The translations under genes were made by a program, and so were the position numbers. Under the pieces are notes generated by a model, which saw nothing but the letters and a program-made list of their open reading frames with translations, was not told the DNA's origin and did no database searches. Shown in pieces: positions 24,477-32,925 of a stretch of 64,000 bases of DNA (position 1 is its first letter; every line of letters begins with the position of its first letter). The DNA is from Phytopseudomonas punonensis (GTDB taxonomy: Bacteria; Pseudomonadota; Gammaproteobacteria; Pseudomonadales; Pseudomonadaceae), in NCBI RefSeq assembly GCF_900142655.1, contig NZ_FRBQ01000008.1, positions 1 through 64,000 of the forward strand, in the 5' to 3' direction.

Positions 24477-24487
24477 GGTGTTGTTCC

Positions 24488-25324
24488 TTATGCGGGAAAA
24501 GTGATTTTCTGGAGTGGCTGCAGGTCGAGCGCGACAGCGCGGGGCTTATCGGTCGGGACAGCGCGCGGCGTGTCCCCGCCGGCAGCGCGAGGCGTGCCGG
24601 ACTTGAAATTGGCGAACAGTTCGCGACGCTCGGAGCGCGGCATGCCGGTTTTGGCCAGGGCGATGTCCATGGCCTTGAGGGCGTTGTTCTGCTGAGTTTC
24701 GGTGGTGGTTCGTTCGGTCACTTCGTCGGAGGCAAGCAGGCCGGTGGCCAGGCCCAACTCGACGGCGCGCTTGCCGCGGATGAACGTTTCGTCATCCATC
24801 ATCTCGGCCATGCTCTCGACCGTCTGGCCGCTGGTTTCGGCGTAGAGGTCGGCCATGGCGGCGTCGAACTCTTCCATGTCGTCGGCGACGTCGCGCAGGT
24901 AGTGGCGGTTGCCGCCCAGGATAGTCCAGCAGTTGTGGATCATCAGGAACGCGCTGCTGGCCACCTGGCGCTCTTCGCCGGCCAGGTAGATCACCGACGC
25001 CGCGCTGGCTGCCATGCCCAGCACCTTGGTGCTGACCTTGTGGCTGTGCTCGCGCAGGCGGTTGTAGATGGCGATGCCTTCGAACATGTCGCCGCCGGGC
25101 GAGTTGATGTAGACGGTTACGTCCCGCTCGCCAATGGCGCGCAGCGCGGCGTCGATGCGCTTGAGGGTGACGCCATCGCCGTACCAGTCTTCACCGATCA
25201 CGCCATAGATGGTGATGGTGTCGGAGGTGCTTTCCACCGCCGCCTGGATGGCGGGGTTCCATTTCTCGAGCGCGCGCGGGCTCAGCTCGCTGCGCAGGCC
25301 GCGAGACTGGATCTTCAGCTTCAT
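24488..25324 (-). CDS. ClpP-like head maturation protease
   Basis: 278 residues. Residues about 35-195 are a ClpP-type serine protease: VTVYINSPGGDMFEGIAIYN, GMAASAASVI with nucleophile Ser107, FLMIHNC with the catalytic His130, and an Asp in the following helical part. The C-terminal tail is Thr/Ala/Pro-rich. Such proteases lie between portal and capsid genes and cut the capsid N-terminus during head maturation. It starts 3 nt after the portal stop. Confidence 0.9.
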   Translation of the reverse strand: MKLKIQSRGLRSELSPRALEKWNPAIQAAVESTSDTITIYGVIGEDWYGDGVTLKRIDAALRAIGERDVTVYINSPGGDMFEGIAIYNRLREHSHKVSTKVLGMAASAASVIYLAGEERQVASSAFLMIHNCWTILGGNRHYLRDVADDMEEFDAAMADLYAETSGQTVESMAEMMDDETFIRGKRAVELGLATGLLASDEVTERTTTETQQNNALKAMDIALAKTGMPRSERRELFANFKSGTPRAAGGDTPRAVPTDKPRAVALDLQPLQKITFPA

Positions 25325-25327
25325 GGG

Positions 25328-26632
25328 TTATTCCTTTGGCGGTTCGGCGGATAGCCAATTCATCAGGGCGGCGCGAACGGATTGGCTTTCGCTCTGCTTG
25401 CCCAGTTGGTCGAGCGGCACGAGGTTGGATTGAACGGTGAGGATGTCGTCGCCTGGCTTGGAAGGCAGGTTCTCTTTGCGCCGCACTTCGCCGCGGGTCA
25501 TGTTCCCGTTCTGGGTCATGGTTGCGTAGTAAGCGGCGCGCCCTGCGCTGTCGGCGCGCAGGAATGCCTCGAGCGAGTACTCGGCGTAATAGGTGATGCG
25601 GTCCACGGCGGTAAGCAGCTTCTTCTCGACGCACTGCTCGATGGGCGCGGTGTAGCTCATGATGCAGTAGGTGAGGAACGCCAGCTGCTGCTGCTCCAGG
25701 CCAGTGCCCCAGTTGCTGCCCTTGTCGGTCTTCATGACCATCCAGGCCGGCACGCCGAACCACCGGCAAATTTCCTCGACGCTGTGCCCGCGGGATTCAA
25801 GCAGCTGCGCGTCGGCGGGGTTGATACCGATCGCCTCTGGCGTGATGCCGTATTCAAGAACCGGCGACTTGCCGGCGTTCATGGCACCGCTGATGGTCTT
25901 CGCGTACTCGCGGAAGTCGGTCCGCTGCTCTGGATTCAACACCCGGTCCATCTTGAACGCTACGGTGGGCATCATGCCGTTCTTGAACGTGCTGTTTGCC
26001 GCGTCATCCGCCGACATCGCCGAGCCGAAGACGTCGGCGCCATAGCGGATGGCGGAAAGGCCCATCTTGCCGTCCAGGGTGAAGGCCGGAATGTGCAGCA
26101 TGTCCTTGCGCAGAATCTCGCGGCGCGGGCCCTTCTTGGGCGAGTACCAGTAGCGCAGCCGGCCGTTATCGTCCGTTTCGGGCTTCACGCGGCCAGGCAG
26201 CAGGAAGTCGATGGCGATCACGCGGCCGGCTGAGCGGTGAATTTCGCAGTAGGCGTTGCCCCACAGCAGCATCGAGGCAACGACAGCCTGCCAGAAGTGA
26301 AAGGCTGTCGTGTCTTCGTTGGGGCTGGTGTGCACCACGTCGTAGAGCGGGAAGTCCCGCGCTGTCTCGCGGCTGCCATCAGCCTTGCGGCGGTAGATGT
26401 TGAGCGGCAGACCCGCAACGGACATCGAGATGATGCGCACGCAGGCCCACACGGTGGACAGGCGCATGGCGTTGTCGACGTTCACGGTCTTGCCGGAGCT
26501 GGACTGACTACCGAAATAGCTGCTCCAGAACCCGCCGTCACTCAGACGAATCGGTTTGCCGACCCACTCGGTGAGGCTGGCGGCCGGCCGCTGCGCCGAG
26601 GTGACCAGCGCCTGCATGAGGCTTTTACCCAT
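25328..26632 (-). CDS. Portal protein, HK97 family
   Basis: 434 residues. MRLSTVWACVRIISMSVAGLPLNIYRR, WQAVVASMLLWGNAYCEI and RWFGVPAWMVMKTDKGSNWGTGLEQQQLAFL are the usual conserved blocks of HK97-type portals. Twelve copies form the DNA channel at one capsid vertex. It overlaps the small membrane protein gene before it by 8 nt. Confidence 0.92.
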   Translation of the reverse strand: MGKSLMQALVTSAQRPAASLTEWVGKPIRLSDGGFWSSYFGSQSSSGKTVNVDNAMRLSTVWACVRIISMSVAGLPLNIYRRKADGSRETARDFPLYDVVHTSPNEDTTAFHFWQAVVASMLLWGNAYCEIHRSAGRVIAIDFLLPGRVKPETDDNGRLRYWYSPKKGPRREILRKDMLHIPAFTLDGKMGLSAIRYGADVFGSAMSADDAANSTFKNGMMPTVAFKMDRVLNPEQRTDFREYAKTISGAMNAGKSPVLEYGITPEAIGINPADAQLLESRGHSVEEICRWFGVPAWMVMKTDKGSNWGTGLEQQQLAFLTYCIMSYTAPIEQCVEKKLLTAVDRITYYAEYSLEAFLRADSAGRAAYYATMTQNGNMTRGEVRRKENLPSKPGDDILTVQSNLVPLDQLGKQSESQSVRAALMNWLSAEPPKE

Positions 26633-26786
26633 TGGTCATACCCCGGCGGATGAAGCCTGCAATGCAGAACAACGAGCTGGCCCCGGAGATCAGCGCCCAG
26701 CCGGTACCGGCCAGCAGCCAGACGCCCGCGCACAGCAATGCGAAACCGGCCAGGCTGACCAGCAGGAATGCAAGGAAGGCGTTCAT
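26625..26786 (-). CDS. 53-residue two-span membrane protein between terminase and portal
   Basis: MNAFLAFLLVSLAGFALLCA... with a second hydrophobic stretch (GWALISGASSLFCIAGFI) and an end RRGMTNG. The ATG overlaps the TerL stop as ATGA (26783-26786), and the 3' end overlaps the portal start, so it is translated with them. Small hydrophobic proteins occur at this place in other HK97-like phages; the function is not known to me. Confidence 0.65.
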   Translation of the reverse strand: MNAFLAFLLVSLAGFALLCAGVWLLAGTGWALISGASSLFCIAGFIRRGMTNG

Positions 26787-28510
26787 GTGATGATGGGATT
26801 CCGTATGGCGTCGAACCAGTCGTCGTCGGTGTTGGGGGTTGTGGCCTGGGCGAGCACGCGGCCCACCGCCATGATTAGTGCCACGGCACCGTCGATCTTG
26901 TTGTCGTTGCCTTGCTTGATCGGCCGCACGATGTCGTCGTTGCCCGGCAGGTTCTTGCCGATCACATTGCCCATGCACCAGGTCATGATGGGGTTGCCGT
27001 CGTGGTGGAAGCGGCCACTCAAAATGGCGGCTTCAAGCTCCTTCATGGGCGTGGACATGTTGGTGTAGTTCTGGGTGATGACGACGGGCGTAAGGCCTTC
27101 GTCTTCGAGCTCGTGCGACAGGCCGGTGGCACCGTGCGGGTCGATTGGGCATTCCTTCACGGCGCACTTGCGGCCTGCGTCCTTGGCCTCTTCCAAGATC
27201 TCGCGGTAGTCCACCTCGGCGCCTGCTGTCTCGATCAGGTCGCCGGTGTTTACCCAAGCCTGGAAACGCTCGGACATCCGCTGGTTGTCGACGCTGCGCA
27301 CCGTGTCTTCTGGCACCCAGAAGCACGGGGCCACGCAGTAGTAGTGGATGCGGTCGTCGATGACACGCCAGAACAGGCGCGCCATGCTGTTCATGTCGAG
27401 CTTGCGGGCCAGGTCGAAGCCCAGCACGCAGTCCTGCCCCTCAAACTGCTCCAGGGTCAGGCTGGCGTCGGCACTGTTGCGCCAGGCTTCCATGTTGTAG
27501 AAGCCCGCCTTCGCCGATACCCAAATGTTGAGGTGCTTGGTCTTGAAGGTGTTGGTGAACCGCGCGGTGCGGATGGCGCGCTGCTGCTGGCTTTCCAGGT
27601 ACTCGCGAAACACCGAGATGCCGAAGTTCGGGTTGGCCTTGGCCAGCACTTTGGGGTCGGTCCAGTCGTCGCCTTCGTCGATGGTCCAGATCCAGCCGAA
27701 CAGCTCTTCGTCCGGCACGTCGCCGGCGAGCATCTCGATCACCTGGCGTCGCAGGTCGTAGCACGGGCCTTCGATGTCAGAACCGGCGGTTGTGATCACG
27801 AACATCAGCGGCTGCCGGCGGGCGCCCATGCCGGTGAGCATGGTTTCGTACAGCGCGGCGCTCTGGTGCTCGTGGTATTCGTCGACGATCGCGCAACTCG
27901 GCGAGGCGCCGTCACCAGGGTTGCCGATCAGCGGCTCGAAGCGGCTGCCGTCCAGCGGGCGGTTCATGTTCGAGGCGTTGACCTCGATGCCGGCGGCTTC
28001 CATCAGCATGGGCGAGCGTTTGACCATCAGTCGCGCAGGGCGGAACACCTCCCAGGCCTGCTTCTCGGTGGTGGCGCCGGCGTAGACCTCGGCGCCGAAC
28101 TCGTCGTCCGAGGTGAACATGCCGATCCCCACGCCGGCGGCGACCACGCTCTTGCCGTTCTTCCTGGGCACTTCCCAGTAGCTGACGCGGAAGCGGCGAA
28201 AGCCCGTGTGCTTGCGCACCCAGCCAAACGTCATGGCGAAGCCGAACAATTGCCAGGGCTCAAGAGTGACCAGCTGCCGCTTGAACGCCCACTCACCCTT
28301 GGTATGCGGGAGCATCTGCATCAGCCGCAGCTTCTTCTCGGCCTTGGCCGGGTCGAAGCGGTACGGGAACCTGGCGCCCCGGCTCTTGGCCAGGTCGCAG
28401 AAATGCCGCTCAACTGCTTCGCGCACGTACTTGCAGCACGGCACCTTGCCGGCAATGACACGCTTCCCCCAACGAATCGCGGATTCGACGTTGGGGTACT
28501 TCGTTGCCAT
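26783..28510 (-). CDS. terL: Terminase large subunit
   Basis: 575 residues. ATPase half: Walker A-like VPRKNGKSVVAAG (about 114-126) and Walker B SCAIVDEYHEH (about 206-216). Nuclease half begins near CVLGFDLARKLDMNSMARLF, with the first metal-binding Asp. This is the Terminase_1 type. It packages DNA into the head and cuts at cos. It follows TerS by 12 nt. Confidence 0.93.
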   Translation of the reverse strand: MATKYPNVESAIRWGKRVIAGKVPCCKYVREAVERHFCDLAKSRGARFPYRFDPAKAEKKLRLMQMLPHTKGEWAFKRQLVTLEPWQLFGFAMTFGWVRKHTGFRRFRVSYWEVPRKNGKSVVAAGVGIGMFTSDDEFGAEVYAGATTEKQAWEVFRPARLMVKRSPMLMEAAGIEVNASNMNRPLDGSRFEPLIGNPGDGASPSCAIVDEYHEHQSAALYETMLTGMGARRQPLMFVITTAGSDIEGPCYDLRRQVIEMLAGDVPDEELFGWIWTIDEGDDWTDPKVLAKANPNFGISVFREYLESQQQRAIRTARFTNTFKTKHLNIWVSAKAGFYNMEAWRNSADASLTLEQFEGQDCVLGFDLARKLDMNSMARLFWRVIDDRIHYYCVAPCFWVPEDTVRSVDNQRMSERFQAWVNTGDLIETAGAEVDYREILEEAKDAGRKCAVKECPIDPHGATGLSHELEDEGLTPVVITQNYTNMSTPMKELEAAILSGRFHHDGNPIMTWCMGNVIGKNLPGNDDIVRPIKQGNDNKIDGAVALIMAVGRVLAQATTPNTDDDWFDAIRNPIIT

Positions 28511-28522
28511 GTGAGCCTGCGG

Positions 28523-28996
28523 TCAGACGAGATCTGCGAATGGGTTGTTGGCTTTCGCCTTCTTGCCGCCGATCAGACGGGAACGGCTCGACGGATCGAG
28601 GCCGAGCATCGCGCCGAACGTCACCATCTGCGACATGGCCTCCTTGGCAGCAGTCAGCGCCGGATTCTTCATGGGGCTGCCCATCGCAGACTCGACAATC
28701 GGACCGTGCTGAACGACCAGTTCCTGGGCGGAACGCCAGTTGGCATAAGCCGTACAGAACGCCTCGACGTTGTGCAGATCAGTGATGCACACGATGTGCT
28801 GCGCGAGCAGCTCGGGAACGACGGTTTGCCACATCTGGATGGCCAGCGGCTGCATCCATTCGGGCGGATCAACGTGCGTTATCTCGGTGAATTTGGGCTC
28901 AGTTTTATTGAGCGCCCGCTTACCAGGATTGCCCGCCAGAGCCTTCTTGGCCGTGGGTTTCGGGCGCCGGCCGGATCGCCCTGCAACACCAGGCAT
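28523..28996 (-). CDS. terS: Terminase small subunit, P27 family
   Basis: 157 residues. GRSGRRPKPTAKKALAGNPGKRALNKTEPKF and PPEWMQPLAIQMWQTVVPELLAQHIVCITDLHNVEAFCTAYANW, then SRSRLIGG, are the standard blocks of P27-type small terminases. It recognises the packaging site, which usually lies just upstream, here in 28997-29149. Confidence 0.9.
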   Translation of the reverse strand: MPGVAGRSGRRPKPTAKKALAGNPGKRALNKTEPKFTEITHVDPPEWMQPLAIQMWQTVVPELLAQHIVCITDLHNVEAFCTAYANWRSAQELVVQHGPIVESAMGSPMKNPALTAAKEAMSQMVTFGAMLGLDPSSRSRLIGGKKAKANNPFADLV

Positions 28997-29149
28997 GGGC
29001 CGAACTCCTGAATTTCATTTTTCGCGGGTATGAAAATTTGGCTCCCCCCGTCGTTCGGGCGGTCTGCAGCGGCAAGGTTTCGACCCGCCCCACCAATGGT
29101 AATGATTCTCATTAACTGATTTATCGAAGAAATTCCTCGACTCGTACGT
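28997..29149. other. Candidate cos region between HNH and TerS
   Basis: This 153-bp gene-free gap between HNH endonuclease and TerS is where HK97-like phages carry cos. It contains a C6 run in an AT-rich setting (about 29043-29048), GC-rich arms and a palindromic AATGATTCTCATT. The exact cut cannot be read from the prophage form. Confidence 0.45.
29098..29116. promoter_or_regulatory. Fur-box-like palindrome
   Basis: GGTAATGATTCTCATTAAC matches the classical 19-bp Fur consensus at 15 of 19 positions and has a perfect AATGA/TCATT core. It lies about 100 bp before TerS, inside the candidate cos region. It could equally be a terminase or IHF-type site. Confidence 0.35.
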
Positions 29150-29536
29150 CTACGGCCGGCTGCCGAGCAAACCCACGCGCTCACCGATGCTGTTGTGGCA
29201 TGGCCTGCACAGGGCGCGGAGGTTGTCCCAGTCCAGTGCCAGTTCGGGATGTGTCTTGTAGGGCTTGATGTGGTCAGTCAGGTCGCTAGCGGCGTTGTCG
29301 CAGTGTTCGCAAACAGGATGCTTCTTGCGGTAGTAGATGCTGAGCCGACGCCAGCGCTCAGCCTTGTAGAACCCATCAGATTCATCACGCCGCTCGTTGT
29401 AGCGCTTGTGAACGGTGCGCTTCGCTATCTGTTGCTTCTCGGCTGCTAGCGGCGCGTGGCGAGGACAGTAGTAGTCGCCACGCACGAGCGTGCTGCAGCC
29501 AGCCCAGGCGCAGGGCTTGAGTGGACGGACCGGCAT
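29150..29536 (-). CDS. HNH endonuclease
   Basis: 128 residues. The core has CEHC, DLTDHIKPY (catalytic His) and NLRALCRPCHNSIG, the ββα-metal finger with structural zinc, plus an N-terminal Cys pair (CAWAGC...YYCPRH). HNH proteins beside terminase genes help cos cleavage and packaging in HK97-like phages. It lies at the upstream end of the head module. Confidence 0.9.
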   Translation of the reverse strand: MPVRPLKPCAWAGCSTLVRGDYYCPRHAPLAAEKQQIAKRTVHKRYNERRDESDGFYKAERWRRLSIYYRKKHPVCEHCDNAASDLTDHIKPYKTHPELALDWDNLRALCRPCHNSIGERVGLLGSRP

Positions 29537-29539
29537 AGA

Positions 29540-29860
29540 TCAACGCTCCCCGGGCAATGAACTGCCCTCAGCCGCCTTGCTGGCCGCCTGGCTTGCTGTC
29601 TCTGCTGCTTGCGCCGCGGTCTTCGCCGCCTCGCTGGTCGTCTCTACCAGCGTCTCCAGCTTCTTATCCTTGCGCCCGAGAGCATCATCGTAGGCCTGCC
29701 GAATATCGGCGAGCTGCGCAGTCATAAGCCGCTGTGCGCTGTACATGCCCAGCTGGTAGCCGATGGTCACGCCACTGATCACGAACAGACCAGCCAGCAA
29801 CCACACCTCGGCACGACGCCACCAATGCTTGGCGCGCTTCGTTACGGGTATCTCGCTCAT
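29540..29860 (-). CDS. Holin-like membrane protein with coiled-coil tail
   Basis: 106 residues from ATG 29860 (GAGG seven bases upstream; a GTG one codon earlier is too close to it). One membrane helix at about 19-40 (WLLAGLFVISGVTIGYQLGMY) is followed by a long Ala/Thr/Glu/Lys coiled coil. Together with the next protein it is a candidate holin or holin partner, since no holin lies next to the endolysin. Function is inferred from topology and position early in the late operon. Confidence 0.5.
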   Translation of the reverse strand: MSEIPVTKRAKHWWRRAEVWLLAGLFVISGVTIGYQLGMYSAQRLMTAQLADIRQAYDDALGRKDKKLETLVETTSEAAKTAAQAAETASQAASKAAEGSSLPGER

Positions 29861-30201
29861 CACTTCGCCTCAAGGGCAGATCTCAATCGCGCTACTTCTT
29901 CGGTCAGACGGACGATCTGCTTGTCCTGTTGCTCGAGCTGCGCGTTCATGGCCTTCATGGCACCAGTGAGCTCGCCAACCTGGCGATACATGTCGTTCCG
30001 CTCTTTGCTCACCACCTCGTTAGCTGCTCGGAGCTTCTCGTTCTCGACGAGCATCCGTTCCAGCATGTCCTTCTCGGCGCGGTCATTGGCGATCGATGCG
30101 CCACTGCTGGAGAAAGCCTTGCGCAGCCATGTGAATGCCCACATAAGACCGATCCCCCCGGCTGTGAACCAGCCGAAAGGATTGCCGTCTGTGGGATCCA
30201 T
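29860..30201 (-). CDS. Membrane protein with long coiled coil, holin-region
   Basis: 113 residues from ATG 30201 (a TTG at 30213 is also possible; neither has a strong ribosome site). One hydrophobic helix at about 9-27 (FGWFTAGGIGLMWAFTWL), then about 75 residues of heptad-rich helix (ERMLVENEKLRAANEVVSKERNDMYRQ). It is the first gene after the late terminator and overlaps the holin-like gene (TGATG). It may be a holin antagonist or accessory lysis protein. Confidence 0.5.
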   Translation of the reverse strand: MDPTDGNPFGWFTAGGIGLMWAFTWLRKAFSSSGASIANDRAEKDMLERMLVENEKLRAANEVVSKERNDMYRQVGELTGAMKAMNAQLEQQDKQIVRLTEEVARLRSALEAK

Positions 30202-30230
30202 GGGGGCGCTCAATAGGTAGAAACGAAAAA

Positions 30231-30250
30231 GCCCCGCTCAATGGCGGGGC
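30231..30250 (-). terminator. Terminator at the head of the late operon (tR'-like)
   Basis: GCCCCGC (30231-30237), loop TCAATG, GCGGGGC (30244-30250), then T5 on the minus strand (30226-30230). It lies between the candidate late regulator and the first late gene, like the terminator that Q overcomes in lambda. Confidence 0.8.
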
Positions 30251-30321
30251 TTCTGAATACTAATCCTACACACGCAAGATCGGCAGGATGGGTAAATATT
30301 CGGCCATACGGCCATGCCCTG

Positions 30322-30876
30322 TCAAGCAGCTGATCGAGCCAATACGCCTTCTTGCTCGAGGACCTGTTCAGCTGCTGCTAATGCATCAGTAACCATGTCC
30401 TCCAGAACTTGACCAACACCCTGCCTCCAGCGCCTACGGGTACGCTCTGGATTCGCGTCAGGATCCCATCGATTGAAGTCATAGAACTCGGGCGGCAGAA
30501 CGATCATGTCAGCAGAGCGCTTTCCATCGAGGCCCTTCAATTGCGGGATTGCCCAGGCCGTCACTGCGCTGGTAACGAACAATCTCGGGGCGTGTGAAGC
30601 CACCACCGGCACCAACGCACTGATGGCCTGCACCTTACGCCCCTTGTGCGTGCTGAACTTCGCCACCAGCGCGTTCCAGTGCCTGGGGATTAGTTGGCTG
30701 TGCAGCCGGGCGAACACCCAGCAGTCGGCCTGCATGCGATCCGAGCCGGACACGCCCGACCCAACCCGCACCGTGTCCAAGTCAATCAGCTTCTGCCATG
30801 CCTGCTTACTCGTGTTGTCGATGCATTCAGCGGCCAACGCCGATACCACTGCACTTTGAACGCTTGGATAGATCAT
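30322..30876 (-). CDS. Conserved phage protein in the position of a late regulator
   Basis: 184 residues. Core: RLHSQLIPRHWNALVAKFSTHKGRKVQAISALVPVVAS, AVTAWAIPQLKGLDGKRSADMIVLPPEFYDFNRWD and RTRRRWRQGVGQVLEDMVTDALAAAEQVLEQEG. The same protein recurs in Pseudomonas lambdoid phages as I recall. It is the last gene of the early leftward operon, directly before a promoterless gap and a terminator, exactly where Q lies in lambda. I therefore suggest a late antiterminator or activator, without sequence proof. Confidence 0.5.
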   Translation of the reverse strand: MIYPSVQSAVVSALAAECIDNTSKQAWQKLIDLDTVRVGSGVSGSDRMQADCWVFARLHSQLIPRHWNALVAKFSTHKGRKVQAISALVPVVASHAPRLFVTSAVTAWAIPQLKGLDGKRSADMIVLPPEFYDFNRWDPDANPERTRRRWRQGVGQVLEDMVTDALAAAEQVLEQEGVLARSAA

Positions 30877-31331
30877 CGCCCCTCCCCCACTTGAACCATC
30901 ACCACAGTCGGTGCGCTCGCCAGATACGCCTCGATCACCTTGATCGCCTCATCCAGGCCGCGGCACACCGCCGCCTTGTAGCCCTGCTGCGCAACGTCAT
31001 GCAGGAAGTCGCGCTGCGACTGGCTCACCACCGCGCTATGCGGCGCCGATGCCTTGAACTCGATGTACAAGCCGAAGAACCCGGCGCGAGCCATCGGCAG
31101 CACGATGTCGCTTACCCCAGCCTTAACGCCCTGCGCTTTCAGCTTGGCGGCCACCGCCTTCACACGGTGCCCACCGTTGGGTACGTGATACGCCAGGCCG
31201 GCGGCAACCGGATGGCGAACCTGCAGCCAGCGGAACAGTGCGGCCTGTTCCATGCCCTCGTAGTCCACGGCCGGCCGGCGGGTGCTGGGCTTCGCCAGTT
31301 GCCACTTCTTGATCGGTTGCGCCACGGTCAA
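30873..31331 (-). CDS. VRR-NUC domain nuclease
   Basis: 152 residues. VRR-NUC blocks: GMEQAALFRWLQVRHPVAAG, HVPNGGHR, GVSDIVLPMARAGFFGLYIEFKA (Asp and Glu-x-Lys metal site) and SQRDFLHDVAQQGYKAAVCRGLDEAIKVIEAYL. It is a restriction-like endonuclease fold often found in the nin region of phages, probably acting on recombination or replication intermediates. It overlaps both neighbours by 4 nt. Confidence 0.88.
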   Translation of the reverse strand: MTVAQPIKKWQLAKPSTRRPAVDYEGMEQAALFRWLQVRHPVAAGLAYHVPNGGHRVKAVAAKLKAQGVKAGVSDIVLPMARAGFFGLYIEFKASAPHSAVVSQSQRDFLHDVAQQGYKAAVCRGLDEAIKVIEAYLASAPTVVMVQVGEGR

Positions 31332-31621
31332 TCCCCCGAGAGATGCGAGCCACCAGGGCCGCGCGTGTTGGTTTGCTGGTACTGCTCGCCATCACTGGCG
31401 ATGACTTTGCGGGCTGGGCGTGGTGCCCGGCGCTCGGCAGCGGTCAATTCTTGGCGCAGATAGGCGATCGCATCTTCGTGGTTCATCGCCTCACCGCTCG
31501 CCAGCACCACGCCGACGCCATTGCAGGCCACGCAGATTCCGCTATGGAAGACGCCAGACCAATGACCCGAGCCTTTGCATATCTCGCAGCGGCCGTGCTG
31601 CTGTGTGGCAGTCACGCGCAT
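31328..31621 (-). CDS. Small DnaJ-type zinc finger protein
   Basis: 97 residues. Two CxxCxGxG-like motifs (CEICKGSGH at 12-20 and CVACNGVGV at 30-38) form one zinc-binding pair as in the DnaJ Cys-rich region; the rest is a short helix (NHEDAIAYLRQELTAAERR) and a disordered tail. Such proteins are common in nin-like regions. Role unknown. Confidence 0.65.
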   Translation of the reverse strand: MRVTATQQHGRCEICKGSGHWSGVFHSGICVACNGVGVVLASGEAMNHEDAIAYLRQELTAAERRAPRPARKVIASDGEQYQQTNTRGPGGSHLSGD

Positions 31622-31887
31622 GGCTCGGCCTCGCGCTGCTTCTGCTGCTCAGGCTCGAAGTCGCCGCGGAGCGGCATCAGTGAATGTTCTCCGTACGCAG
31701 CATTCAGTGGCACGAGCTGATGCGCGCAGATCCACCCCGGTAGGCGCGCAATATGATCTCGGACTGGACCGCGAATGATGTCGCCTCGGCTGAAGTACTC
31801 AAGCAGCTCAACAACGCTACCAGCCATGACCGGCGGGAGGTCGATCAGAGTGATCGCCAGGTCACCAACCTTGAACTGATTACGCAT
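31612..31887 (-). CDS. Small phage protein of unknown function
   Basis: 91 residues, MRNQFKVGDLAITLIDLPPVMAGSVVELLEYFSRGDIIRG...WICAHQLVPLNAAYGEHSLMPLRGDFEPEQ. It resembles a small SH3/KOW-like beta barrel in its strand pattern (VGDLAITL, GSVVELLEY, GWICAHQL), but this is only an impression. It lies in the tightly packed early operon. Confidence 0.6.
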   Translation of the reverse strand: MRNQFKVGDLAITLIDLPPVMAGSVVELLEYFSRGDIIRGPVRDHIARLPGWICAHQLVPLNAAYGEHSLMPLRGDFEPEQQKQREAEPCA

Positions 31888-31890
31888 TTT

Positions 31891-32925
31891 TCACCCTCCC
31901 CCCATAGAAGCGCTTGAAACGGCGGCAATGCCCGCCAGCTCTGGTGCTGCGTTGTTTTGCAGAAGTGCAGGAACAGCTACTTTTTGGCCGTGTGCATTGG
32001 CAAAACCGCACTCATCGAGGCGGGCATGCCAGCGTTCCAGCGCATCACGCCGGCGGGCCATGTCGTCCTTGGTCAGGTAGGTTTCGGCGGTCACGCCGAG
32101 CGAGTGGTTGATCAGCCGCTCGGCCACCATGTAGTCGATGCCGATGTCCGCCAGGCTGTCGCGCATCAGCTTGCGCAGGTCATGGCTGGTCCAAGCGCGG
32201 CCGCTGATCCCGCGGATCAACTTGTGGGCGCTGGTCTCTGCCAACCGGTTGCCACCACGCACCGCGAACACGAAAGCCGAACGTAGCCGTTGCTCAGGCA
32301 GAGCCTCGCGATAGCGCATGAGCAAGCCAACGACCTGCGGCGTCAGCGGCAGCATATGCTCACGGCTCGACTTCTGGTCAGCGGAGCTGATGAACCAGAT
32401 GCGCTCATCCAGTGACACTCGGGACCAGCGCGCTGACAAGGTCTCCCCGATACGCGTCCCGTGAGCCAGCATCAGCAGCGGCAACATGCCCTTGGCGGGA
32501 TCATCGTTGAAAACCGCCACCAGGTGCCGCACCAACGCTCGCAGGTCGATGCGCGACAACGCCGCTGGCTTCGGCTTAAGCTTGCCCTTGTAGAAATTGC
32601 GGAAGGTGATCGATGCCATCGGGTTGGCCGCAATGCGGTTCATCTCCTCGGCCATGGCGAACGCCTGGCGCAGGCCCTGGATAGCCTTCTGGATCGTACG
32701 CGGCGCCATTTCAGCCTGCTGCATAGGCCATACCAGCTTATTGTCCATCACCACGCGATCCAGCTTCGCGATCATCACCTTTCCAAGCCTTGGCAGAACC
32801 TGAACCCGCATCGCCGAGGCCATAGTGCTGCGGTACTTCTCGCTGCGCGTGCGGTCACCCTCAATGCGCGACAGCCACCACTCGACCACATCGCCAAGGG
32901 TGCGGAAGCCTGGTTTCTTGGCCAT
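31891..32925 (-). CDS. Second tyrosine recombinase, in the nin-like region
   Basis: 344 residues with a complete catalytic set: Arg158 (HGTRIGETLSARW), His248-x-x-Arg251 (SHDLRKLMRD), His274 (LINHSLGVTAETYL) and Tyr283. An N-terminal SAM-like core-binding domain precedes it. It differs from the integrase beside attR in length and sequence and has no attachment site near it. It may resolve multimers, act on another site or be a relic of a module exchange. The start overlaps the preceding stop (TGATG). Confidence 0.88.
   Translation of the reverse strand: MAKKPGFRTLGDVVEWWLSRIEGDRTRSEKYRSTMASAMRVQVLPRLGKVMIAKLDRVVMDNKLVWPMQQAEMAPRTIQKAIQGLRQAFAMAEEMNRIAANPMASITFRNFYKGKLKPKPAALSRIDLRALVRHLVAVFNDDPAKGMLPLLMLAHGTRIGETLSARWSRVSLDERIWFISSADQKSSREHMLPLTPQVVGLLMRYREALPEQRLRSAFVFAVRGGNRLAETSAHKLIRGISGRAWTSHDLRKLMRDSLADIGIDYMVAERLINHSLGVTAETYLTKDDMARRRDALERWHARLDECGFANAHGQKVAVPALLQNNAAPELAGIAAVSSASMGGG

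Noticed and set aside
23304..24695. 463-codon plus-strand frame opposite the capsid gene
   Set aside because: Shadow of the capsid and protease genes, with His/Arg-rich composition typical of antisense frames.
26912..29011. A 699-codon open frame on the plus strand opposite the terminase genes
   Set aside because: It is the complement of terL and terS in high-GC DNA; it has no family resemblance, while the minus strand shows clear terminase motifs.
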